DNA of 22,082 bases, from the NCBI GenBank assembly GCA_015179025.1, contig WHUX01000503.1, positions 1-22,082 on the forward strand, in the 5' to 3' direction. The stretch is from Terfezia claveryi (Eukaryota > Ascomycota > Pezizomycetes > Pezizales > Pezizaceae). Positions 8,030 through 16,376 of the stretch are shown one piece after another (the stretch's first letter is position 1; each line of letters starts with the position of its first letter). A program made the position numbers and the translations under genes. A model generated the notes under the pieces. The model did no database searches. It saw only the letters and a program-made list of their open reading frames with translations, and was not told where the DNA came from.

Positions 8030-8930
8030 TGGTGCCGGCAACTTGTTGTAACATTCCGTGGGGTGCTTAGTCAGCACACATACAGTACAGTCCGCCAGCT
8101 ATCCAGGCCGTGCAACACATTTCAGCTCGCGCATTCACGACTTAAACGTCGCCAACACCTATAGCAAACCCGACGCCTGAATCTGTTGAAGGTAATTGCT
8201 ATTTCTGTTTCCTCTGACAAGACGCTAACTTGTGTTTGCTAGATTAACAGATGCCACGGTTAACAAAAAAAAAAAGAGCTTGCCGAGCTGCCACACTGGC
8301 AAGTCAGATTGCCCGACACCGAGAAAACCGCCAGCAGGTTCTTGAGCTAGAGGAGAAGAATATGAGTTGGAAAGAGATCAGTCCGAAGGAAATCAGTCCG
8401 AAGGAAATGAGTTTGAAGATGAGTTTGAAGCATCAGAGACTTTTGATCAAGAGTTAGTTATGGGTGAGAATTGTGAGTACTCCTTACAAAGGCTTGCGAG
8501 ATACTATTCCTTTATCTTTAGGATCTGTATCAGAAGTTACAATCTGGCGGTTTTATGAGAAGTGTCAGCGCACTATGCGTGCGTATCGAGATGGATGCCA
8601 ATATGGAACAGCAGAATTCAAGGAACGTGTATATAAAGTCATCGGCGGAAGTTAGCTTAGTCATCCATATTATTTCCTATTTCGGTTAGTCCTTGTCCTT
8701 CTTGGCATGTAACATTTGCTATTCTCTCATACAAAATCTTACTTCTTGCAACCCTTATAACTTTTTTCAATCTTTTTTAAATTCCAAAGCGAAGTGTTAT
8801 TCTCCAAGCCTAGCTCTATGCATTTACGCTTTAATTCAATATTTTAAGTACGTTGTGGTTGTGGAGATAGAAAATCCCGTCGGACCTGCAATTTGGTAGA
8901 TTTCGGGTTGGTTACAAGTTGCCGGCACCA
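8030..8930. mobile_element. TIR element flanked by TA (TGGTGCCGGCAACTTG ends)
   Basis: The left end TGGTGCCGGCAACTTG (from 8030) is repeated exactly in inverse at the right end (to 8930). TA flanks both ends (8028-8029 and 8931-8932), extended to TCTA/TAGA. After the first 16 bases the left arm continues TTGTAAC and the right TAACC, so the repeat is short. The element contains a plus-strand transposase-like remnant at 8251-8665 preceded by an intron-like GTAATT...CTAACTTGTGTTTGCTAG at about 8192-8242. Its size (901 bp) and truncated content indicate a deletion derivative. Confidence 0.75.
8251..8665 (+). pseudogene. N-terminal remnant of a transposase-like protein
   Basis: The reading starts MPRLTKKKRACRAATLASQI, a basic N-terminus, then passes through an acidic region (QSEGNQSEGNEFEDEFEASE) and a helix-rich part with SLGSVSEVTIWRFYEKCQRT, AYRDG and YGTAEFKERVY. 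Frame changes occur near 8352 and 8480. A further one near 8638 would turn KVIGGS into YKSHRRKLA. Basic N-terminus, acidic linker and a (T-I-x-R-F)...(AYRxG)...(SHRR) segment are features I associate with a fungal DDE transposase family found in many ascomycete repeats; this is recall, not a search. No catalytic domain remains inside the TIR boundaries. Confidence 0.45.
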
Positions 8931-9096
8931 TAGAGCAAACCTCAAATCGTCATCAACCTGCACAGCAGCCAGGCGCTCCAAACAGATTTGACCAATTGCA
9001 ATTCAATTTTGACTATCAAAGTCTCTTATTTGCCGACAAAACCTGTACTACTATACTCTAGATAGATTTCCAAGACCCGAGAACATTAGGCCCTTA

Positions 9097-9686
9097 CCGG
9101 GAAAACTGTGAATAAAGGCCCATGTCGGTTTCTAAGACATCTGCAGCCACTTGCACAACTTGTGGCAACACGTCGATATGATACCAGATCGGTATGTATG
9201 TAGATAGGGGAAAAAGATACTGGTTGGTACTATGTACTTAATCGGATAAACGTTTCAATCCTTCAATAATAATATTGTCGGCATCTACAACTACAAGCTC
9301 TGGAAGAAAAGTTAGAAGCATTTGCAGAAACTGCTGGAAATTTATTGTCGTATTCTTATAACACATGCAGTTGGAGAAGCATGGCTTTGGTTACATACAG
9401 AAAAGAAAGAAAGTCTTTCAAGCAGGCAGGTATCTCAATATCTCCTGATGGGACGGAAGATACAAAGCTGCATATTCGTGGCTTCCAGATGTACCGTTGG
9501 GCCATGGCAATGGAAGATAACGTTGGATTCTGATGAAGAGGTTGTATATCAAACCGGAAGGAGGAAAAGACATTTGTGTGAGTACCATGCGGAGATCCCT
9601 GTTCAATCACCGGATTTACATAGAATTAGCGTTAGTGCACTCTGTAATTAGAAACCGATATGGGCTTTAATCACCAGTTTTCCCGG
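9097..9686. mobile_element. TIR element flanked by TA (CCGGGAAAACTG ends)
   Basis: The left arm starts CCGGGAAAACTG and continues about 39 bases to GGTTTCTAA. The right arm inverse matches over the same length with about four differences. TA flanks both ends (9095-9096 and 9687-9688), pointing to the Tc1/mariner superfamily. The 590-bp size is that of a MITE or deletion derivative. The interior has two plus-strand frames (about 9280-9536 and 9322-9651) containing ALEEKLEAFAETAG and GISISPDGTEDTKLHIRGF that could be transposase scraps, but I cannot assign them. Confidence 0.75.
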
Positions 9687-9938
9687 TAGGTGCTGTTTGG
9701 CGATAGTCGACAACTTAGATGCAAAGTTTGATTCAGGTTTTCTCAGCCTCAAGAATATATATTCTTCATAGCTTGTACACGTATTTTATAGCCCTACATA
9801 GAGCGTTTGCCATAGCAGGGGCTTGGAACCTGTGATGGTCACCTCCATTAAGCCCAGTCCAGCTTCCGAGCCTAAGAAATAACAAAGGAAGCGCAAAATT
9901 CATTAACCATTCAACCGTGACCTTCGCCGCAGCTTCCG

Positions 9939-10546
9939 AGGATTAAGATTTGAGAAGAAAGTCCACCGTCACTTCCATGTCCCCTTCCGCAGCCACCGTG
10001 TTCTATCGACTGCTTGTTCCACGAACTTCATCGTCTGCCAATTCATTCCTGCCGTACATGATAATGCAATGTGCCCCCTTCTCCGGTCCGAGCTCACAAA
10101 ATTTACATACAGGGTCCACTTTCGGATCCAGGATATGTTTCCACACTTGCAGCTTCCGCTAGTTCTGCAATGCGGTTGACTAAAGCTTTGCAGTTTCAAT
10201 TACGCATCTTGCTTAACCTTCTCTTCCTGTTCCACGCTTGCCAGACCACCTTCTGTTACTGCCAACCTCTCCCTCTTCCTCGATCATTCGTTAGCTAATC
10301 TGTCTGCCTCCTCATTCCCGTGAATTCCTGCATGTTCTTTGACCCAACAGAATGACATTGCACCTTGACCCAGCAAACCCTATGTCCCCTGTCACCCACT
10401 TCAGACCTGCGGCCCTCGCCAAACTGTCTTTGCGGTGTTCGGAATTGCCTTAATAGCTGCTTCTGAATTGGATGCAATCAAGACCCTAGAATCTTCCCCT
10501 GCCTGTTCTAAAGCTCCACGCACTTCCACCAAGGCCACCCGGTAAA
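9939..10546 (-). pseudogene. LINE (non-LTR retrotransposon) RNase H fragment
   Basis: Read on the minus strand across frame changes, the order is VALVEVRGALEQAGE (10540-10500), RVLIASNSEAAIKAI (about 10490-10445), then WVKEHAGIHGNEEADRLA (10284-10352), which is the classic H-AGI-x-GNE-AAD-LA block of the RNase H domain in Tad/I-type LINEs. Downstream lies VCKFCELGPEKGAHCI (about 10060-10112), a CxxC...H-C knuckle in the position of the C-terminal zinc knuckle. The usual T-D-S motif reads S-N-S, so the catalytic Asp is lost. Reverse transcriptase and endonuclease regions are absent. It is a dead fragment. Confidence 0.8.
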
Positions 10547-11074
10547 TGCATGTATTATTTCAGTCCTCACCCGAGAATATATTTTACACCAAATTCACTT
10601 TTCGAACAATTATCAAAAATCATTACAACCACAAAGTATCAAGCACCTGGAGGCAATATAACACCTTCCAACACTCCCTATCTTTATAGTAAGTTTCTTA
10701 GCGTATATTTTAGACTACAATCAAAGCCATATTGCAAAAGTTGACTAGTACTGATGCGTAGACTCATAACGCTGCCGTATGTAGTCGTATGGCGATGCAA
10801 CTATTTTATAACAGTTAACTGAGTATGGTCACAAGTCACCATAAAGTGCATCTCATAGTCTGGTTGCTTGGTATCTTATTGAAACCCACTTCAAATAAAT
10901 AATTCCAGGCGCCCAAAGTGATTCCTAGCTTTTGCCTGGTGCTGTTAGCGCCTAAATAGATAAGCAGAGGTTGACTCATATCGCCAAAGTTACAGAAAAA
11001 TGTAGAGGATATCACATACACTAGTAAACGGTATTGCTGATATCAATAAAGTGAATTAGAGCTCAAGGCGCTAA
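10547..11074. other. Stretch without a recognised gene
   Basis: A minus-strand frame of 61 codons (10836-11021, containing SQPLLIYLGANSTRQKLGIT) stays open, but I recognise nothing in it and see no promoter or splice signals that support it. Confidence 0.3.
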
Positions 11075-11740
11075 AATGACTAAAGAGAATGGAATTAAGT
11101 ACACACATATTCTCCGGTGTTGTATTGCTAGCGTTGAGCACAAAAGAATTCAATAGGAAACCTCTGAAAATATAAACCACCGAAAATTACAGATATAACG
11201 ATAGTGTCCAGCGTGCCCATATAACCCACACCCATGGCATCCCCTATATTTTGCAAGTCGAGAATGTGTAGTGCATGATACTACGACGAGTTACCCTCCC
11301 ACACTGATATCGAGTTGTTGTTAACGTTGGAAAACTTAAGGGACTATAGGTAGAGCAATCGGTATCAGGAACGAGGTGTGCTTCTCTAGAATATCCATTA
11401 GCCCTATCTTTCATATTAGGGACTTAATGTCAGATTGAATACTTACCTCAAGCAATTTAAGGGGTTGGCGCCAAAATAGCTGCTGCGCACGCAGCCTGGC
11501 AGACGCCATAACTTGCATTACACGCCAGGGCAATGGCGGGAGCTCCAGCTCCCGCTGTGATCGTACCGAATGTCAGCCCTCCGGCTGTGTAGCAAGATAC
11601 AACCAGTGCAGAACAGCCTGCCTGGCAAATGCATAAGCCAGGGACCAGCACTGGCCGTTCCAAAGATGGCAGCAACTGCTGGAATGATTAAAGAGAAACG
11701 CATGTCGATATGTATTATATCGTTGAAAAAATTCGGTTGA
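11075..11740. repeat. Segmental duplication, copy A
   Basis: This segment matches 13048-13960 in order and orientation. Shared landmarks are ACTAAAGAGAATGG (11078 / 13049), AGCGTGCCCATATAACCC (11209 / 13500), CAAGTCGAGA (11256 / 13539), GATATCGAGTTG (11306 / 13590), TTTCATATTAGGGA (11408 / 13694) and the cysteine-rich gene itself. Copy B carries about 300 extra bases between the first two landmarks (roughly 13080-13460). Confidence 0.85.
11457..11703 (-). CDS. Small secreted cysteine-rich protein
   Basis: The minus-strand ATG at 11701-11703 opens a signal peptide, MRFSLIIPAVAAIFGTASAG. The frame then shifts at the GGTCCCTGGC and GCATTTGCC runs (about 11646 and 11632) before resuming as ICQAGCSALVVSCYTAGG, then ITAGAGAPAIALACNASYG, VCQAACAAAILAPTP and a TAA at 11457. 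Two single-base losses in short homopolymers account for the shift. The mature part has a C-x3-C...C...C...C-x3-C pattern and a PTP end, the layout of a fungal family often annotated as zygote-specific class V copy B-like; its function is unknown. Expected length is about 82 residues. The protein should be exported. A TATA-like box lies about 150 bases upstream. Copy B at 13731-13927 is a paralogue. Confidence 0.75.
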
Positions 11741-11850
11741 GGCGGTAGGGCCCAATATTCTGGATTTTGATTAGGGGTTGATTTGCTGCGATGTGGAGGT
11801 AGGATTGAACAAGAAATGCGATAAGTATGTGTCCAGAGTCTTGAGCGTAC

Positions 11851-11858
11851 TTTATAAA
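11851..11858 (-). promoter_or_regulatory. TATA-like box for the cysteine-rich gene
   Basis: TTTATAAA lies 148 bases upstream of the minus-strand start codon at 11703. It is the only TATA-like word close to that start; the distance leaves room for a normal fungal 5' leader. Confidence 0.4.
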
Positions 11859-11859
11859 C

Positions 11860-12615
11860 AGGTTTCACTGTGGGTTAGGGTTGCTTGGACATGTGTTACC
11901 AATGAACTCTTAGAAGCACCGGTACGGGCCGCTAAGAAACTAGTTGCTTTCGTGTAACAGACAATGCACTTACCTAGTTGTATGGAGATAACATATGCAT
12001 GCTCTCAAACGCTGCTGTTCATTCGTGCGAAGAGGGTGAGGAAATATCCATAATACATTTTAGGAGCGTACGGAGTACTGGTATTTCGTTTGATTCACCA
12101 TAAGACGCACCTTGGTAATGTCAGAATAATGCCCATTCACCCCATCTACGTTATTGTTGTTATCGTTACTTCCTATTCTCGGCTACTACATATGTGTTTA
12201 TCCATATTGTTCGCATCATTGTTCTCATCTTGCGCTTCATATGTAGCCTAAATCACGTCTTGTCATGTGTCAAGCTCGTTCTTTCTTTACCTACATCTCA
12301 TGTATTTAAAGCCCTCGCTTTCCCCATATCTATACTGTGATTAATATAATCAACTCACACTCGGAATATCCTCGCTCTACTGCTTACTGCCACAGTAACA
12401 CTGCTTCACATAGTTTCGCTCAATCTCCACCTTGTCTATCTAACCTGGGCACCTCGCACAAGTGAGTCACATACATGCGTCCAGAAAGAATGCTTAGGAG
12501 TGACAGCAGGTTTTTCTCTCTGACGCCACCAGGCGGTCGGCCAATGAGTGCTCCTGCCAAGACTGACAACCGCTAGTATATTAGGATTAAGCGTATGAAT
12601 TAGTAGTCTCGTGCC
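11860..12615. other. Intergenic region; possible promoter near 12300
   Basis: No gene is recognised. At 12302-12310 there is TATTTAAA followed by a CT-rich stretch to about 12470 and then an ATG at 12475 with a 34-codon frame (starting MRPERMLRSDSRFFSL). This resembles a promoter and leader, but no longer product can be followed. Confidence 0.3.
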
Positions 12616-13014
12616 CCGAAATCCCTCCAGAGGGCGTGGCGCTGACTGGGATCAAGGGTTCGCTCTAGAGGAGTAAGAAGACCTTCCGAAATATTTCTAA
12701 AGCTATGGAATTAATCAGCACGCGTAGAAAACAACAAGTAACAAACATCCCATAACACATTTTGCAGTCACCATGTCAGCATCATTACTATTACTGCATG
12801 CCCAGTCTCAACGTAGGAAAAGAATACATCGAGTGATAGTTGGAGCACCAATAGAACAACTAGATGCGTGGTTGTTGCGGAAATACAGGCTGAAGTTCTG
12901 TAGCTGTAAACACAGGCATTCCCTTTTTTCTGTAGCTCGCTGGCGCTCCAGAGTTGTGGTACCGCCACTCTTGGCGTTGTTGCAGGGGCCTCTCGCCCTC
13001 TGGAGGGATTTCGG
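12616..13014. repeat. Perfect 21-bp inverted repeat, 357 bases apart
   Basis: The 21 bases at 12616-12636 (CCGAAATCC...GAGGGCG) are the exact reverse complement of 12994-13014. The right copy extends outward as TCGGAAGGTC, whose inverse GACCTTCCGA occurs separately at 12680-12689 next to a second CCGAAAT. Between the repeats run overlapping frames on both strands (about 12768-13073) that I cannot assign. Confidence 0.7.
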
Positions 13015-13047
13015 AAGGTCTCATTAACACAAGATTGTGCAAAGGAA

Positions 13048-13960
13048 ACTAAAGAGAATGGCTTCAAGTACATACTTATTTATTATTAGAGAAATTCCAA
13101 AAATAGCCATTAACCTATAGTTATCCATAATTCAAGATTAAATATCAAAGCTAATGACTATCAGATTTTTAATAATATTGGGTCCACTGGTGCCTTTTCT
13201 AGTGAGCATGGAAATTGAAGAAGAGGTGAGTACGGTAGATGGTATTGCCATACAAAATTTGTATAGATCAGATACTTAGCAACTACTTTGAAAAACCTTC
13301 TTACCTTCATTGTGTTGGTGATTTTATATAATTTTTCAAAGTAGGTATCTTTTGGTTTTTAAAATGGCCTCATACTAACACCCCCACGACTGCTGACTAC
13401 AGAATATGTATAAACATCTAAATCCACTTTGCCTTGATTCTCTTGAATAAAAGTCCATCAAAAACTTGCGGAGATAACGAAAATGCAGCTTAGCATCTAG
13501 CGTGCCCATATAACCCCACTCACTGCATTCTCTACTTACAAGTCGAGATAGTATTGTGCATGATAATATGGACGAGTTGCTCCCAGCATCGATATCGAGT
13601 TGGGTTTTAAACGTTGGTAAAACTAAAAGAACTATAGAGCCATCGGTATTATAAACAAGGTGTGTTTCTCTAAAATATAAAGCAGCCTTATTTTTCATAT
13701 TAGGGAGTTCTTTACATCCAAAATATTACTTTAAAGGGTTGGCACCAAAGTATCCAATGCGCACGCAGCCAGGGCGACGACAGGAGCACCAACTCCCCTA
13801 GTGACTGTACCGAATATCAGCTCTCCGGCTGTGTAGCAAGATACCAGTCTCGAACTGCCTGCCTGGCAAATGCCATAGCCAGTTCCCAACATGGCGAAAG
13901 GTGCGGGAAAGATAATGAGGAACGCATGATATGATATCGGTGAGATAATTGGGTCAAGTA
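13048..13960. repeat. Segmental duplication, copy B
   Basis: Same landmarks as copy A at 11075-11740, in the same orientation and about 2.0-2.3 kb downstream. The block at about 13080-13460 has no counterpart in copy A and includes a 13-bp stem (CTACTTTGAAAAA at 13283-13295 against 13332-13344). Sequence outside the gene is more diverged than within it. Confidence 0.8.
13731..13927 (-). pseudogene. Decayed paralogue of the cysteine-rich gene
   Basis: The minus-strand ATG at 13925-13927 is one base out of frame with the body. If one T is assumed lost just after ATGCGTT, the start becomes M-R-F-L-I-I-F-P, a signal peptide, followed by GYGICQAGSSRLVSCYTAG and GTVTRGVGAPVVALAACALD with a TAA at 13731. 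The CQAGC motif of copy A has become CQAGS, and the ACNASYGVCQAAC segment is reduced to AACA by a deletion of about 40 bases. At least three of the expected cysteines are lost, so the disulfide pattern cannot form. The shared DNA flanks show that it arose by segmental duplication. Confidence 0.65.
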
Positions 13961-16260
13961 ATGTCCGGATTTCGATCAAGATTTAATTTGTTGGGATTAT
14001 TTTTGAATAAGGAGGAAGTGTTACTTGGACAGTTCGTTAGGTAGTTGCATACGTAAAAAAAAAAAGGTGTCTTAGAGCAGATGGGGAACATGGTCAACGT
14101 TCCTAAACTCAAAATCACGCTGTCGAGGGCTCCATTAAATAGCGCATGGCCACCGCTATTAAAAACTCTTACTTGTTAGGCATGGTGGTGCAAAGCTTTG
14201 GTGGACTCCGAGGGGTAGTACCTGTTGAGAATCCCGCGTGCGGCGGTCGCAGTCTGGTTGGCGCAACCCCTCGATGAGGAGGTGTCGACGTTCCTCAAGA
14301 GCGTATGACACTTCGGTGGGTATCGGGAGGAGATATTTCTTAATATAAAAAGCATCTATCACAGTTTACAAGCCAAACTTAATTGTAGTGAATTTGCCTA
14401 TTGCCATAAGGTTCAACTTCCAAATTTTGAAACTATTTGGATTAAAATACCACCTGGGCAAATAATGTCCACCCTCATCTAAGAGTAAAACTTGTAGAAA
14501 TTGAGAGTGCCAACCAGACTAAGATTGAGATTACCTTTCACTTGGGAGAGCTGTGTAATTAATTGATGCTTCATGTATTTTTACTTTATTTGCAATGCGC
14601 CATGCTTTGATATAGAACCCATTGTCGAAAACTTATGTCCTGTAAGGTAACTTTCGACCAGCTTCCTTCCTTGGCAACGGTTTCCGCATCTCGGGTTTGA
14701 CAACGCAACCAAAGTTCTTGCTTGGCAACGGTTCCCGCATATTAGTTTTACAACGTTCATAAATAATTTGTAGCTTAGCGCTGTCCGATACTGTAAAACC
14801 GACTATACATATGTACATAAGTAGTGGTATGTTCCCTGCTCACATGTACACCCCTAATGGAATTATGTTTTTGCTTCCCGGCAGGGCCAAGAAGCAAGCT
14901 TAGAATGAAATTATCTTTGGCTTGTGACTTACTGAAGTTTTCCTCCCCTATAGGATCTGGAGTACCTATATTCGGCGGGGAGTTTCTCGAGTTGCTATAG
15001 CTATAAGTACCTACAGGTACTGGTACGACGTTTAATATTGCATATTGCAACCAGCGATATGCATGCTTTTGTTTCTTTGCCCTGCTCCATTCATTTATCT
15101 GGCACGTCTATTCAGAACTCTATATAGCCTGTCAATATGACTAATGTACTAGTACTATTGATATTAATGATCTACGATATATCACCACATATGCTAGTAG
15201 TTAAATCGAGTATAGATAAACACCACGCAGCATACACCCCCCAAAAAAACAAAAAAAAAACAATCGATTTCGCCACTGCCACTGCTGCACCGTCTGCGTC
15301 GGCAATAACGATAATATGTAGTACACATCACATTTCCTGCCCTGTACTTATTTTTTTTTTTTTCAAAAAAAAGACGTCAGGTGCTCTCCGACTTCCTAAA
15401 CAGGCAACTAAAAACTCTTGGCAACTGTTCAGGTAATTTGTACAAGATATAGCGTTTTTGATAACGTTGAAGATACGGGCAACTGCTCATGCATGCAATC
15501 AGATTACTGATAAGTTATCGTTAACGAAAAGGGAATTTCTAAGCGTTGGATTTTACTGTGAGCAAGGCACGCTTATGTTGAGGAAGCGGCCGTCGGCCAC
15601 CATAAAACTTATGATGCCGTGAGTTGTTATTACTCAAGCTTCTAGACTCAATTCTTTGGATGGTATGCCCCCCGCTACACATTAGAGATCCAAATATAGT
15701 GTCATTGCAAGTGACCTGGTGCCAACGGTGCGATAAATACCTAGTAATCGTGTCTATAATATTTAAATCTCTCCACTAGGAAAGAGGCACCAGAATAATT
15801 GCAGGTAATCACCAAGGTTCTGACACACCAACTCAACTGCAGCTGTGACATCAATCAATGCGGTCCGTGCATGCTGCATGAACGTTATTCCTCTATATTC
15901 GAACCTAACTAACTCGAATTAACCCCCACCTCCTACCTTTGGTACAGAACCTCAAAACTAACCAGAAAGCTAGACTAGGTACGTCAAAACCCCGTCGTAA
16001 CATCTGTGCGTTTGGTAACTTCTAAGACACACTTGACTATATCAAGATGTTGATCTCTAAATGTCTAGTGATGCTACAATTCCTTCGGAATCCTTGTGAT
16101 GATCATCCTAGAGGGGAGGCGTGAGTTGAATGAACACAGGAGAGCCCACATGTACACGGTCAGGAATCAAGCTGAATCATGATTAACGGCGTATGGATGA
16201 GGCTGGTGTGGGACTACTGCTGGAGGGATAGGGCACGGCGAAATCGTGAATTCTTAAGCT
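13961..16260. other. Long stretch without a recognised gene
   Basis: I recognise no gene. Minus-strand frames at 14159-14362 and 14775-15050 and a plus-strand frame at 15137-15436 are short and carry no familiar motif. A 36-base direct repeat (CTTGGCAACGGTTTCCGCAT...ACAACG) occurs at 14670-14705 and 14721-14756. Long A and T runs lie at 15242-15262 and 15351-15370. Confidence 0.45.
14670..14756 (+). repeat. Two copies of a 36-bp direct repeat, 51 bp apart
   Basis: Both copies start CTTGGCAACGGTT(T/C)CCGCAT and end in TT(G/T)ACAACG, with a diverged middle. The reverse strand would give MRKPLP/MREPLP peptide repeats, but no gene can be followed. Confidence 0.65.
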
Positions 16261-16271
16261 CGTTCTGTCGC

Positions 16272-16279
16272 TATATATA
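16272..16279 (+). promoter_or_regulatory. TATA box of the choice-of-anchor-B gene
   Basis: TATATATA lies 98 bases before the ATG at 16377, followed by a pyrimidine-rich leader (CCCTTTTTCTCTGG, TTTCTCCTCTCC), as is common in fungal promoters. Confidence 0.6.
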
Positions 16280-16376
16280 ACAGAAACGTCTCATCCCTTT
16301 TTCTCTGGTCCCACGCATACTCTAGATCTCTGCCCGTCGAATATGTGAATTTCTCCTCTCCTTGCAAATCACACAA

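Noticed and set aside
10836..11021. Minus-strand 61-codon frame near the duplication
   Set aside because: No family, no supporting promoter or intron, and no counterpart beside copy B.
11866..11884. GGGTTAGGG, a telomere-like word
   Set aside because: A single occurrence with no array; not a telomeric tract.
12768..13073. Overlapping frames of 84-101 codons on both strands
   Set aside because: Neither strand shows a recognisable motif. The overlap and the inverted 21-mer at the edge point to chance frames.
14159..14362. Minus-strand 67-codon frame containing LLPIPTEVSYALEERRHLLI
   Set aside because: No start context, splice signal, family or neighbouring coding evidence; compatible with a chance frame.
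15137..15436. Plus-strand 99-codon frame
   Set aside because: It depends on poly-A/poly-T runs (KKNKKK, FFFFKKK), so it is low-complexity read-through.
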